Below are positions 44,929 to 53,709 of a DNA stretch of 64,000 nucleotides, one piece after another. The notes under the pieces were generated by a model. It searched no databases. It was not told the origin of the DNA and was given only the letters and a program-made list of their open reading frames with translations. The translations under genes were made by a program, and so were the position numbers. Position 1 is the first letter of the stretch. Every line of letters starts with the position of its first letter. The DNA lies in contig CAXBFG010000002.1 of NCBI GenBank assembly GCA_963975155.1, forward strand, positions 310,001-374,000, read 5' to 3'. The stretch comes from UBA5109 sp963975155 (lineage in GTDB: Bacteria; Pseudomonadota; Gammaproteobacteria; Pseudomonadales; Pseudohongiellaceae).

Positions 44929-46080
44929 TTAATGGGCATAATGAAGCATCACTATGGAAAGTAAGAAAATAAAAACAATAAGTAGGAAGAAAGCAGCTTC
45001 TGGAAAGATCAGCTACGGTGACCCTATTGTTTTACATGAAACATCCAAATCAAGAGTTACATTGGTTCCATTTTACATCCCTCATTCAGATCATACCGAG
45101 TTATCGGTTAAAATTGTTACTTGGGGTAAGTTACAAAGTGAATGGAAATTCAAAGAAGAAAAAACTATTACTCTTTCAGAGAGTGCATCAAGAAACTTAC
45201 AATCAGCACTAGCTCAGCACTATGAAGTTGCTAAATCAGATGAAGATGGAAAATACCTTTTACTTAAAATATCTGATGGAACGGCGGATTTAAGTGATCA
45301 TGATCCACAACTTGTTGCTAATGCATTAACCAAAGTACTTTCTCAGGAAGATATAGTTCAGCACTTACATCAAACAGAATTAAGTAACGAACTTGTTAAC
45401 TCTTTGCGAGGTGCTATCAGAGTTAAGGAAATGCAACATGCCGTTTCCGAACTTCAAAACAATTTAGATTCAGGCATTAATGATGAAAATACATACCAAG
45501 AATGGTGTCAAAACCATTCTTGGGCATTTGGTAGCGCATACGTTGTAAATGATGAAGTAAGAAACATTTCTGCAAGCGATAATTTGGATTTACTTCTACC
45601 TACAGTAATAGCTGGGTATCGAGATTTAGTGGAATTAAAAAGGCCTGATATGCAGGTTCTTAATTATGACAAAGGACACAGAAACTATTATTGGACCTCT
45701 GATGTATCAAAAGCAATTGGCCAATGTCATAGATATTTAGATATTCTTCATGAAGTAGCTGCAAACGGCCTTAGAGACCACCCTGAAATTGTTGCTTACC
45801 ATCCAAGAGCTATAATAGTCATAGGCCGCTCTAATGACTGGGATGAAAACCAATTAAGAGCATTGCACGGCTTAAACCATAGGTTATCTAGTGTTACTGT
45901 AATGACTTATGATCAACTTTTGGCACAAGGCGAAAGGCTTCTTCATATGGTTATACCAATAGATAAAAATACAACCCAGTATATTGAAGAGACCGTATGG
46001 GATGAAGATATTCCCTTTTAGAGAACCCATTAACAAGCCACTCAAGAATGACGCCGCAAGCGGCGCATCTTAGTGGAGCG
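44929..46080 (+). mobile_element. Integron gene cassette carrying a Shedu-type nuclease gene
   Basis: In an integrated cassette, the first bases after the G/TT crossover are the R' half of its own circular attC and must pair with the R'' half near its end. Here the left junction reads GTTAATGGG (from 44928) and the R'' region before the attC reads CCCATTAAC (46026-46034), an exact nine-base reverse complement. The right boundary is the G of GTTAGCT at 46080. The single gene begins 25 bases after the left boundary, as is usual for cassettes. No integrase is in the window, so the cassette is an isolated insertion or part of an integrase-less remnant. Confidence 0.75.
44954..46021 (+). CDS. Shedu family nuclease SduA-like (DUF4263), antiphage defence candidate
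   Basis: A 355-residue protein whose C-terminal half looks like the DUF4263 nuclease domain of the single-gene Shedu defence system. The PD-(D/E)xK core reads Asp212 in SDNLDLLLP, then ELK at 227-229 in DLVELKRPD, preceded by the family-typical Glu179 and Trp184 in ENTYQEWCQNH and followed by AIGQCHRYLDIL (Gln257), which supplies the later helix. The N-terminal 160 residues are variable in this family and may sense phage. It is the sole gene of an integron cassette and is markedly more AT-rich than leuA nearby, in line with horizontal arrival. The ribosome-binding site is weak. Defence activity is inferred from the family. Confidence 0.8.
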   Translation: MESKKIKTISRKKAASGKISYGDPIVLHETSKSRVTLVPFYIPHSDHTELSVKIVTWGKLQSEWKFKEEKTITLSESASRNLQSALAQHYEVAKSDEDGKYLLLKISDGTADLSDHDPQLVANALTKVLSQEDIVQHLHQTELSNELVNSLRGAIRVKEMQHAVSELQNNLDSGINDENTYQEWCQNHSWAFGSAYVVNDEVRNISASDNLDLLLPTVIAGYRDLVELKRPDMQVLNYDKGHRNYYWTSDVSKAIGQCHRYLDILHEVAANGLRDHPEIVAYHPRAIIVIGRSNDWDENQLRALHGLNHRLSSVTVMTYDQLLAQGERLLHMVIPIDKNTTQYIEETVWDEDIPF

Positions 46081-46086
46081 TTAGCT
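46028..46086 (+). other. attC recombination site (59-base element) of an integron cassette
   Basis: The site is exactly 59 bases. The R'' half ends ATTAAC (46029-46034), L'' is CCACT-C-AAGA (46038-46047), the central hairpin is CGCCGC, AA, GCGGCG (46052-46065), L' is TCTTAGTGG (46068-46076) and R' is GTTAGCT (46080-46086). L'' pairs with L' completely except for one unpaired C at 46043, the extrahelical base expected for a site recognised as a folded single strand by an integron integrase. Crossover is after G46080. Confidence 0.85.
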
Positions 46087-46105
46087 TTCAAGGAGAGTTC
46101 AAGTT

Positions 46106-47089
46106 GTGCTGAGAGCAAGTGATATATGTAGCACTCTAAAGGAACGTGCGAAATGGACAAATCGATCTATCGGCCATGGGTTATCTACACGTCTTGGAGT
46201 AATGGAAGAAACGATCACTGATGTAAATCTATTAGAAATTGCGATTCGACATGAAGATCATGTATTAACGAAAAAATTTACTCGCAGACAAGAAGGTTCC
46301 TTAAGCGGTGCTGATTGGCTATGGTGCATAGGTGAGCCTGGTTCGTGGTTTCTTCTATTAGTTCAAGCAAAAATCATTAATCCTAAAACAGGTAGATGTC
46401 ATTATCTAAATTACAGCAAAGGAAGCCAAAGGAGCTTGCTTCTTAAATTTGCTAGAAAAATTAAAGCAATTCCTATATATGCTATCTACTCACATATACC
46501 AGATGGTTATGAGCCTCCGCCTAAAGCCAGTCCACATTTCTCTTCCATAAATTCAAATGAATGGGGTTGTTCTTGGCTTACCCCTCAAAGGGTAAAATCA
46601 TTAGTTTCTGCCAAAAAATATAAACTTGAAGATGTTCTTAGATATTCAGTGCCTTGGGCAAAACCATTTTGCGAGTTTGAGGATTCTGCTAATTTCACTC
46701 TAGGTGAACAATTTGCAAATGGGCTTTACGAAACACAACAAAGACTTATTGATCAACATTTGGTGCCAGAAATGTATGAAGATGAAGGCATGAAAAGTGG
46801 TCAAGGCTCAAAAAAAAGAACTTGGGATCACATGGACCCCCGAGAGCTATTGCAGACCGACATTCCAATAAAAATAAAAAATATGTTGAGTTCAAAAAGT
46901 GCTAAAGGCGCTCCAATCAGTGGAATTAGCGTTATTTCTGGAGTTCCAATTAAGCAATTGGTAGAAAAAGAAGTTATCAAACAGATTTCAATTGAACACA
47001 AATTGTATCTACCATCTAGTAATGAAGAATCAATTAATAAGGTCGTAGGCAAAAGGAAGCCAGCAAACAAATCACAAAGGATGCGCTAA
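46106..47089 (+). CDS. Second cassette-like gene: predicted QxK-type PD-(D/E)xK nuclease (DUF6615-like)
   Basis: A 327-residue protein with the GADWLW motif near residues 68-73 and LLLVQAKII at 84-92, the D...QxK pattern of PD-(D/E)xK nucleases, and Glu34/Glu35 and Glu63 as further acidic candidates. I believe this matches the DUF6615 family, but without a search that is provisional. The GTG start at 46106 follows AAGGAGAG by eight bases, and the gene begins 25 bases after the attC crossover, exactly as in the first cassette. AT-rich. A role in defence is suggested by its neighbour and fold only. A proper attC at its end was not found. Confidence 0.6.
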   Translation: MLRASDICSTLKERAKWTNRSIGHGLSTRLGVMEETITDVNLLEIAIRHEDHVLTKKFTRRQEGSLSGADWLWCIGEPGSWFLLLVQAKIINPKTGRCHYLNYSKGSQRSLLLKFARKIKAIPIYAIYSHIPDGYEPPPKASPHFSSINSNEWGCSWLTPQRVKSLVSAKKYKLEDVLRYSVPWAKPFCEFEDSANFTLGEQFANGLYETQQRLIDQHLVPEMYEDEGMKSGQGSKKRTWDHMDPRELLQTDIPIKIKNMLSSKSAKGAPISGISVISGVPIKQLVEKEVIKQISIEHKLYLPSSNEESINKVVGKRKPANKSQRMR

Positions 47090-47183
47090 GACACACCTTT
47101 ATTAAGGGCGTTAAACCTCCACAATCCCCGCGTGAGTGATTACAATCAAACCAACACTAACCCTGATCCTAAGGAGGAAGAGG

Positions 47184-47765
47184 ATGAGTAAAATCGTAGA
47201 AGAGGTAAAGGCAGCAAATGCTGATTATGTAGCCGACTTTGGTGATAAAGGCAGTTTACCAATGCCCCCGGGCAGACAGTTTGCCATCCTGACATGCATG
47301 GATGCCCGTTTAGATCCGGCAAAATATGCCGGTCTTGCCGAAGGTGATGCGCATGTCATTCGTAATGCGGGTGGCAGAGCAAGTGACGATGCTATCCGTT
47401 CACTGGTCATTTCTTACAAATTACTTGGAACAAAAGAATGGTTTGTTATTCACCATACTGATTGCGGAATGGAAACATTCACTTCAGACATAATGGGTGA
47501 TTTGCTATCGGGTAGTCTCAAGACATCCAGTGTGGATGCCACCGGCTGGCATGACAGCAATGCTGGCGGGGGCACCACTGATGGCAAGTACATCAATTGG
47601 TTAACTATCAGTAACCAGGAAAAAAGTGTTTTGGAAGACGTTCAGCGCATCAGAAGTAATTCAATGGTGCCGAGCGATATTCCCATTTATGGTTATATTT
47701 ATGACTGTAAAACGGGAAATCTTGTCGAGGTTCCTGAAGCAACAAAAGCGGGTAAAGCAAGCTGA
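47184..47765 (+). CDS. Beta-class carbonic anhydrase
   Basis: A 193-residue enzyme that interconverts CO2 and bicarbonate. The zinc ligands are Cys38 (in LTCMDARLDP, with the Asp40-Arg42 dyad), His91 and Cys94 (in VIHHTDCGM). The family is the short, clade-D-like form often annotated as carbonic anhydrase in soil and marine bacteria. The start at 47184 has a near-perfect AAGGAGG seven bases upstream, so it was preferred over an in-frame ATG 16 codons earlier. A strong terminator follows. Confidence 0.9.
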   Translation: MSKIVEEVKAANADYVADFGDKGSLPMPPGRQFAILTCMDARLDPAKYAGLAEGDAHVIRNAGGRASDDAIRSLVISYKLLGTKEWFVIHHTDCGMETFTSDIMGDLLSGSLKTSSVDATGWHDSNAGGGTTDGKYINWLTISNQEKSVLEDVQRIRSNSMVPSDIPIYGYIYDCKTGNLVEVPEATKAGKAS

Positions 47766-47863
47766 TCTCTGACAAGGCCAGGCAGCGCGGATCAGCATAA
47801 GCGCCGCGAGTATTTTTCAGCAGCGCTGATGTTGTACTCTGATTGACGAGCTTGTGAATTGCA

Positions 47864-47906
47864 AAAAGGCCTCAGCGTAAATTTTTAACTTACACTGAGG
47901 CCTTTT
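47864..47906. terminator. Bidirectional rho-independent terminator between convergent genes
   Basis: A 17-base arm (47864-47880) pairs with 47890-47906 with one mismatch; the stem contains AGGCCTCAG and CTGAGGCC, begins with A-runs and ends with T-runs, so it works on both strands. It lies between the carbonic anhydrase gene and the convergent FecA-like receptor gene. Confidence 0.9.
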
Positions 47907-47933
47907 ATTTTCTTTCTTTTCTTGCTGGCCTTC

Positions 47934-50075
47934 CTAGAAGTTGTAGCGGACTCCCACCAAGGCGGTGCGTGGCTTGTTAGGACGTGCACCATCAGGGATG
48001 CGGGAAATGATTTCCTGATTGTCCAGCAGGTTTTCCACTTTCACAAAGACCTCGGTTTCGGAATTCAGCTGATAGCGACTGATCAGGTCCAGCACCAGCA
48101 AGGATTCCGTCTCATTGAAAGTTCCGGCGACACGGTTGCAGGCAACGTTGATGCACATGCTGTCGATGTATTTGAGCACGACATAATTGCTCCAGCCTCC
48201 ACTGTGTTCCAGTCCGGCACGCAGGCTGAGTATGTTCTCCGGCACGTCCGCCAGTGCGTCGCCATCCAGAAACCCCGTAACAGCATTGTCTTTACTGATT
48301 TCCGCCTGTGTCAGCGTATAACTCAGGTTGAGGGGAACTCTCCAGCTCCCATAGTCCAGGCTATGATTAACCTGAAACTCGAGCCCTGCTACCACGGCTT
48401 CGCCCGTGCTGAAGCTGCCGCTGGTGGCTCCGTTGCTGCAGGGACTGGCCAGCGAACAGTTTTCGGTCTTGTTGGAAAAGTCACTGTAGAAACCAAGCGC
48501 TTCCAGAAACAGATTGCCATTCGTATACCGCAGACCACCTTCATAATTGATGCTGGTCTCCGATTCTTCACTGGCCAGGGCTCCGCCGCCCAGCGGTGAA
48601 AAGCCTTTATGCACGCCGCCCAGCAACTGCCAGGAAGGCGCCAGGTCCCAGGTAAACGAAACACCGGGCAGCCACTGCTCATCAGTATTGCTGCGGATGC
48701 TACCGATAACGCTACGCTGCGGATCATTAAACTGCTGCCTGCTGCTGTCTACATCTTCATAACGCAGCGCCAGATTGAGATTAAGATCCGGATGCAGCTG
48801 CCAGCTGTCCGTCAACCAAAGGCTCATTGCTTCAGCAGTCTCCAGGCGGTTGTCGCTGCCGGTGGGGAGCACCAGGCTGTCGAATATCAGTGAACCATTG
48901 ACCTGATCATAAATTTCCACCGGCTGAAAGCGGTCCATCTCATCTTCATGAATGCGCCCGCCGAATTCGACCTGGTGCCGATCCAGATCAAAACTCAGGT
49001 TGGCCTGAATGCCACTTGATTCATAGCTGCGGTTGTTATGCGTGTAACCAAGGTCATCAGCATCGGCCAGACCATCCAGAACAGCCTGGGCATTGGCATC
49101 ACCGGTATTGGCAGCATTAATCAGGGCACTGGTGCCGCCGAGCTTGAACCAGTCACGGGCGAATTCATTACGGTACACGGTAGCGCTCAATCCGGTGATG
49201 GCATTGATGGCCAGGTCGTAGCGCAGGCTGAGGCCGCTGTGATGATTGTCCATCTGGTCGATAGACGAAAGACCGTAGCGGCGGTTCGGGTCTGCGGCAA
49301 AGTCGGCATCACTAAGGCCGGCATAGGTCTCGTTCGATACTTCTTCGGAATACTGCAATTTCAGCAGCAACTCCTGGCGCTCATCACGCCAGCCAAATTT
49401 GGCATGGTAATCCTCAATCTGATAACCGCTATCACGATTGCTGCGGTCTATTTCCTTGAAGCCTTCGCTGTCTCGCTGCGCTGTTTCCAGCAGAAAGCCA
49501 AAGCCGTTTGCACTGCGCGCCCCATACCAGAAATGCAGATCGCGGCTGCTGTTCTCCCCGGCTATTGCCATCACCGAGCCGCTGCGTTGTTCGGGTATCG
49601 ACGTAGCAACCAGGTTAACCACCCCTCCCGTGGTTTGCGGGCCATAGCGTAGCAGAGATGCACCCTTCAGCACTTCCACCGAAGACATGCGCAAGGTGGT
49701 GGGAAAGTAATAAGCGGCAGGGTTGGAATACGGCGCAGGTGCGACCAGGACGCCATCCTCCATCAGGGTAATCTTGTCGGATCGGTCCGAACCCGCTGCC
49801 CGCACACCAATATTGGGTCGCAAACCCATCCCGTCTTCCTCGCGGATATAAATACCGGGGACAGTCTTCAGCAATTGATTGATATCCGTAGCCGCTTCAA
49901 TGCGGATCTGCTCCTGACCGACAACCGCACCGGAACCCGGCAACTGCCTGGCATCCTCAGGTGAACCGATAATTTCAATCGACTGTAACTCAACCCTTTG
50001 CTCGGCTGCCTGCAGTGCGGATGTCAATAATGCAGCACCAACAGCGCCAGCCAATACCCTTCTTTTAACTTTCAT
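47934..50075 (-). CDS. TonB-dependent receptor, FecA-like, probably iron-related
   Basis: A 713-residue outer-membrane receptor. After a signal peptide ending in SALQAAEQ comes the plug with GSGAVVGQEQI, LLKTVPGIYIREEDG, IGVRAAGSDRSDKITLMEDG and PYSNPAAYYFPTTLRMSSVE, then VEVLKGASLLRYGPQTTGGVVN, all in the style of FecA-type ferric-citrate and related receptors. The barrel ends with an aromatic YNF. A Fur box (17 of 19 matches) lies 90 bases upstream, which supports iron control. There is no FecI/FecR pair, and the plug shows no obvious N-terminal signalling domain, so it is probably a plain iron or siderophore receptor. Substrate is unknown. Confidence 0.9.
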   Translation of the reverse strand: MKVKRRVLAGAVGAALLTSALQAAEQRVELQSIEIIGSPEDARQLPGSGAVVGQEQIRIEAATDINQLLKTVPGIYIREEDGMGLRPNIGVRAAGSDRSDKITLMEDGVLVAPAPYSNPAAYYFPTTLRMSSVEVLKGASLLRYGPQTTGGVVNLVATSIPEQRSGSVMAIAGENSSRDLHFWYGARSANGFGFLLETAQRDSEGFKEIDRSNRDSGYQIEDYHAKFGWRDERQELLLKLQYSEEVSNETYAGLSDADFAADPNRRYGLSSIDQMDNHHSGLSLRYDLAINAITGLSATVYRNEFARDWFKLGGTSALINAANTGDANAQAVLDGLADADDLGYTHNNRSYESSGIQANLSFDLDRHQVEFGGRIHEDEMDRFQPVEIYDQVNGSLIFDSLVLPTGSDNRLETAEAMSLWLTDSWQLHPDLNLNLALRYEDVDSSRQQFNDPQRSVIGSIRSNTDEQWLPGVSFTWDLAPSWQLLGGVHKGFSPLGGGALASEESETSINYEGGLRYTNGNLFLEALGFYSDFSNKTENCSLASPCSNGATSGSFSTGEAVVAGLEFQVNHSLDYGSWRVPLNLSYTLTQAEISKDNAVTGFLDGDALADVPENILSLRAGLEHSGGWSNYVVLKYIDSMCINVACNRVAGTFNETESLLVLDLISRYQLNSETEVFVKVENLLDNQEIISRIPDGARPNKPRTALVGVRYNF

Positions 50076-50164
50076 ACTTTCTCCAAAAAGATAACGCCGG
50101 CAATCTTCCCCCAGCTTGCTTAAAAAACGGCGAGACGCAGTAAATTATAAATGGTAATGATATA

Positions 50165-50183
50165 GATAATGAGAATTATTATC
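50165..50183. promoter_or_regulatory. Fur box upstream of the FecA-like receptor gene
   Basis: GATAATGAGAATTATTATC matches the 19-base Fur consensus GATAATGATAATCATTATC at 17 positions. GGTAATGATAT immediately to its left (about 50153) adds a partly overlapping second half-site. It sits 90 bases before the receptor start, in a 336-base gap between that gene and the LysE-type gene. The rest of the gap holds a 60-codon frame that lacks a ribosome-binding site and is probably not real. Confidence 0.85.
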
Positions 50184-50411
50184 AATAAGGCCTTAAAGGA
50201 AAACTCCTGCCTTTTGTCCTGTTCAGAGCAGCTCTGTGAGCCGAGCCAGCTAATGTCGACTTTATCTGTGGTTACCAGTAGCCGCTTCACTCGCACAGCT
50301 TTTGCTCAAAGTCCGTTTTTCGATTTACTGGGATTTCACAGACATGTATAACTATAGTCATTCATTTACGGTCACTTATACCGAACTCATCGAAGGGAAA
50401 GCGCTAGAAAA

Positions 50412-51026
50412 ATGGAATTCCTGATCCCGATTTTTATTTTCGCTACCTCGGCAGGAATTACGCCTGGGCCAAACAATATTATGCTTATGACCTCAGGCCT
50501 GAATTTTGGTACCCGCAAAAGCATCCCCCACTATCTGGGTATTTGTATCGGCTTCCCGTTTATGGTCATCCTGATCGGTGTTGGCCTCGGCTTTGTTTTC
50601 GACAAATTCCCCGCTATACATGAAATCATTCGCATCGCAGGTGTCGCATATCTGTTGTATTTATCCTGGCTGATTGCCAATGCTGCGCCCAGCTCCTTAA
50701 GTGAAAATGAATCCAGACCGTTTTCGTTTTTGCAGGCGGTATTGTTTCAATGGGTTAATCCAAAGGCCTGGATTATGGCAAGCGGTGCGGTGGCGGCATA
50801 TACAACAAGCACAGCCGATATCTATATGCAGGTTTTAATCATAGCGGCAGTATTCATGCTGGTGACCTTTCCGAGTACGGGAATTTGGCTCTTGTTTGGG
50901 GTGTGGCTTAAGCGCCTTTTTAAAACTCCGTCATACCAAAGAATTTTCAATATTTCTATGGCAATATTGTTAGTGCTTTCTATTACACCGATCATCTATG
51001 ATTTAATCCGTGAATATGTAATCTAG
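50412..51026 (+). CDS. LysE/RhtB family amino acid exporter
   Basis: A 204-residue inner-membrane exporter of the LysE superfamily, with six hydrophobic segments. The family signature is at the start, FATSAGITPGPNNIMLMTSG, followed by GICIGFPFMVI and FQWVNPKAWIMASGAVAAY in the second half. Such proteins export amino acids or their analogues; the substrate here is not clear. It is the first gene of a row of small, same-strand genes with little shared theme. Confidence 0.88.
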   Translation: MEFLIPIFIFATSAGITPGPNNIMLMTSGLNFGTRKSIPHYLGICIGFPFMVILIGVGLGFVFDKFPAIHEIIRIAGVAYLLYLSWLIANAAPSSLSENESRPFSFLQAVLFQWVNPKAWIMASGAVAAYTTSTADIYMQVLIIAAVFMLVTFPSTGIWLLFGVWLKRLFKTPSYQRIFNISMAILLVLSITPIIYDLIREYVI

Positions 51027-51111
51027 GTTTTAACAGGTCTTTCAAGCTTTACTGTTACGGATTTGCGCTTATTAATTTACAACTTATCAGTTACCAGTAC
51101 AGGAGATAAGG

Positions 51112-51513
51112 GTGACCTTGCAAATAGCCATGAAAGCTTTAGCGATCTGGGCAGGCATACTCGTAATGGCTGTACTTAACGGCACGCTGCGCGAATTCTT
51201 CCTGGTTCCGAAACTCGGTACAGCACCCGGATTTTTTCTCAGCGGTGTTTTGCTTTCGCTGCTCATTGTACTGCTGACCTATTTATCCCTGCCCTGGATC
51301 GATGCGCGTCGAATAACAGAACTTGCCAGCATTGGCTTGGGCTGGCTTTGCCTTACCCTGTTATTTGAGTTCTCATTCGGTCTGCTACAGGGTAAAAGCT
51401 GGCAAGTGATTCTGGAAGCCTACACCTTCAGGGACGGCAATATCTGGCCCCTGGTTCTGTTTGTTGTGGCCACCGCACCTTATCTTGCCGCCAAACTGAG
51501 GGGCCTGATTTGA
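51112..51513 (+). CDS. Four-helix membrane protein of unknown function
   Basis: A 133-residue protein with four predicted transmembrane helices (about 8-26, 40-59, 70-88 and 111-129) and a conserved-looking GTLREFFLVPKLG loop. I recognise a small integral membrane protein type that is common beside glutathione transferase genes, but do not know its function. It starts at GTG with GGAGATAAGG upstream. Its stop overlaps the start of the following gene by a few bases, so the two are translationally coupled. Confidence 0.6.
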   Translation: MTLQIAMKALAIWAGILVMAVLNGTLREFFLVPKLGTAPGFFLSGVLLSLLIVLLTYLSLPWIDARRITELASIGLGWLCLTLLFEFSFGLLQGKSWQVILEAYTFRDGNIWPLVLFVVATAPYLAAKLRGLI

Positions 51514-52163
51514 TTACATTATTTGGCAACCTGGAATCCGGGAATGTCCACAAGGTTCAGCTGATTCTTCGATATATTAACGAAGCCTTTGTGCGGGTTG
51601 ATGTTAGCCAGACGCGTGGCGAAACCAGTCAACCGGAATTTCTAAAGTTAAACCCTATCGGAAAAATTCCTGCTGTTCTGTTAGACGATGGTGATGCCTT
51701 GTCAGAATCAAATGCCATCCTGTTTTATTTTGGCAGCACTACAGATCTGTGGCCCGGCAATGCGCGCAGTCAGGCTGAAGTGCTTCGGTGGTTATTTTTT
51801 GAGCAATACAGCCATGAGCCAACACTGTCAGTCATACGCTATTTAAAAAATTACTCGGAAGATCCGAGTCAGCACCAGGAGCAAATAAAAATTTTAGAAC
51901 CAAAAGCAAAACGAGCACTTGAAACGCTGGAACAACGCTTAAAAAGCCAAAGCTGGGTTGCTGCTGAATATTGCACTATCGCGGACTATGCCCTCTATCC
52001 GTATAGCAAATTTTCTGACGAGGCGGGTTTTGAGTTGGCTAAATATCCTTCGATTCAAAACTGGTTGTTGCGGGTAGAGAGTCAACCGGGTTTTCTTCCT
52101 GTAAAAGAAGAAGGTTCAGTGCAGACACTTAGTTTTTCGGATTATTTTAATAAAAACATCTGA
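51510..52163 (+). CDS. Glutathione S-transferase
   Basis: A 217-residue GST. The thioredoxin-like N-terminal domain begins ITLFGNLESGNVHKVQLIL and has the cis-Pro/SNA glutathione site as KLNPIGKIPAVLLDDG and LSESNAILFYF. The C-terminal all-alpha domain holds the second substrate site (about 90-210, with WVAAEYCTIADYALYPY as the N-capping box). Start is TTG at 51510, overlapping the stop of the previous gene, and matches the family N-terminus. Substrate unknown. Confidence 0.9.
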   Translation: MITLFGNLESGNVHKVQLILRYINEAFVRVDVSQTRGETSQPEFLKLNPIGKIPAVLLDDGDALSESNAILFYFGSTTDLWPGNARSQAEVLRWLFFEQYSHEPTLSVIRYLKNYSEDPSQHQEQIKILEPKAKRALETLEQRLKSQSWVAAEYCTIADYALYPYSKFSDEAGFELAKYPSIQNWLLRVESQPGFLPVKEEGSVQTLSFSDYFNKNI

Positions 52164-52201
52164 CATCCATTTCAAACACGGCGCAAGCCTGGAGCAAAGT
52201 C

Positions 52202-52552
52202 TTGATTTACTACACGCTAAAAATTGCACTAACCACGATTCTGATTGTGGCTATTTCCGAAATTTCCAAGCGAAACTCTCTTGTTGCTGCCATATTAGCT
52301 TCTGTACCACTGGTATCGGTGCTGGCCATGCTCTGGCTTTATATTGACACAAAGGACACCACCAAAATAAGCGAACTATCGAGCGGAATTTTCTGGCTGG
52401 TCTTGCCCTCGCTGATGCTGTTTTTAGCCCTGCCATTGTTATTAAAACTGGAATTGAATTTTTATCTGGCCATGCTGATCTCAATCAGCCTCACCGTTAT
52501 CAGTTATTTCCTGATGCTGATGGCATTAAATTATTTTGGGATAAAATTATAA
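52202..52552 (+). CDS. Small membrane protein, DUF3147 family
   Basis: A 116-residue protein with four hydrophobic segments and the ISEISKRNSLVAAILASVPLVSVLAMLW block typical of DUF3147 (function unknown; positions 19-46). The N-terminus starts at a TTG with a poor ribosome-binding site. It is transcribed in line with the preceding GST gene. Confidence 0.7.
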   Translation: MIYYTLKIALTTILIVAISEISKRNSLVAAILASVPLVSVLAMLWLYIDTKDTTKISELSSGIFWLVLPSLMLFLALPLLLKLELNFYLAMLISISLTVISYFLMLMALNYFGIKL

Positions 52553-52562
52553 ACGTACAAAT

Positions 52563-52991
52563 ATGAGCAACTACAGAATCTCTACAAATAAGAAAGACCT
52601 TGATACTGATCTTGTTCATAACTTTCTTTCACAATCATACTGGGCTGCAGGGATCCCAAAAGAAACCCTGCTCAATGCCATTGATAATTCATTTTGTTTT
52701 GGTGTTTTCACAGAGACCAATGAACAGGTTGGTTTTGCCCGACTGATTACCGATAAGGCGACTTTTGCCTATCTTGCTGACGTGTTTATCCTCGAAGAAC
52801 ACCGCAACAGAGGCCTGGCAAAAAGGCTTGTTAAAGAAATTCTGTCCCATCCTGAATTACAAGGTATGCGCCGAATCAACCTTGCAACCAGGGACGCGCA
52901 TGAACTTTATAAACCCTTTGGTTTTACGGCGCTGTCCAACCCTCAAAATATGATGGAAATAATTAATCCCAACGTGTATAAAAAAATATAA
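52563..52991 (+). CDS. GNAT family N-acetyltransferase
   Basis: A 142-residue GNAT enzyme. The acetyl-CoA pyrophosphate loop is HRNRGLAKRLVKEIL in ILEEHRNRGLA, preceded by FGVFTETNEQVGFARLITD and followed by RDAHELYKPFGFTAL. The substrate is unknown. It is ten bases after the DUF3147 gene and followed by another GNAT gene of different type. Confidence 0.85.
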   Translation: MSNYRISTNKKDLDTDLVHNFLSQSYWAAGIPKETLLNAIDNSFCFGVFTETNEQVGFARLITDKATFAYLADVFILEEHRNRGLAKRLVKEILSHPELQGMRRINLATRDAHELYKPFGFTALSNPQNMMEIINPNVYKKI

Positions 52992-53047
52992 TTATTCTGG
53001 CTTTTGGATTGAATATAACTTTATTCATTAACTTTCTGACTGATTAA

Positions 53048-53479
53048 ATGACTATGCCAAAAATAGCTTCAAGCGATGATGAAATTATTAACTGCTTTGA
53101 TGTGATGTCAGAGCTGCGCCCGCATTTACTGCGTGCGAATTTTTTAGCAACAGTTCGTGAAATGGAACAGGATGGATACAGCCTGGCATATTGTGAAAAT
53201 AAAAATGCTGTAGTTGCTGTGGCCGGTTATCGCATTGCCCGAAATCTGTTTATGGGCAAACACCTCTACGTCGATGATCTGGTGACTGCCGATAAACATC
53301 GCTCCAAAGGCTATGGTGAAACCTTAATCATCTGGCTGCGGGAGTTGGCCTTACAGGAAGACTGTTCCTACCTGCACCTGGATTCAGGCACGCACCGGGA
53401 GCAGGCGCATAAATTTTATTTTCGCCAGGGCTTTACCATCACCAGTTTTCATTTCAGTGAAAAACTCAGCGAGTCCTGA
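53048..53479 (+). CDS. GNAT family N-acetyltransferase
   Basis: A 143-residue GNAT protein with the acetyl-CoA loop DKHRSKGYGETLIIWL and VDDLVTAD before it, then HLDSGTHREQAHKFYFRQGF, typical of the family's last strands. Its end overlaps the next gene by one base (TGATG). Substrate unknown. Confidence 0.87.
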   Translation: MTMPKIASSDDEIINCFDVMSELRPHLLRANFLATVREMEQDGYSLAYCENKNAVVAVAGYRIARNLFMGKHLYVDDLVTADKHRSKGYGETLIIWLRELALQEDCSYLHLDSGTHREQAHKFYFRQGFTITSFHFSEKLSES

Positions 53480-53688
53480 TGAAACAGGCGATAACCGGTT
53501 TTCATCAGGATGAAGAGTCTGACTGGGTCGCCGAACTGGCTTGTGGTCACTTCCAGCATGTCAGGCACAGGCCGCCCTGGTTCAATCGCCCCTGGGTAAT
53601 AAGCAAAGCCGGTCGCGATAGCATGCTCGGCTACGAATTAAACTGTGTGAAATGTGACAGGCATGAACCCAAAGATAAAAGCGCTTAG
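53479..53688 (+). CDS. DUF3565 family protein
   Basis: A 69-residue protein matching the DUF3565 family, sometimes called pressure-regulated protein. The features are ITGFHQDEESDWVAELACGHFQHVRHRPPW and a C-terminal LNCVKCDR; the CxxC and the Cys-His pair suggest metal binding (residues about 22-24 and 56-59). Translationally coupled to the GNAT gene before it. Confidence 0.85.
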   Translation: MKQAITGFHQDEESDWVAELACGHFQHVRHRPPWFNRPWVISKAGRDSMLGYELNCVKCDRHEPKDKSA

Positions 53689-53709
53689 TTCAGCAACTGA
53701 TTTTTTGCA

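Noticed and set aside
47085..47116. A second attC at the end of the second cassette-like gene
   Set aside because: GTTAAAC is a good core match, but the spacing of 32 bases and the lack of paired L boxes do not make an attC fold.
50169..50351. 60-codon frame on the plus strand overlapping the Fur box
   Set aside because: It lacks a ribosome-binding site, starts inside the Fur box, has no recognisable features, and lies in the promoter gap.
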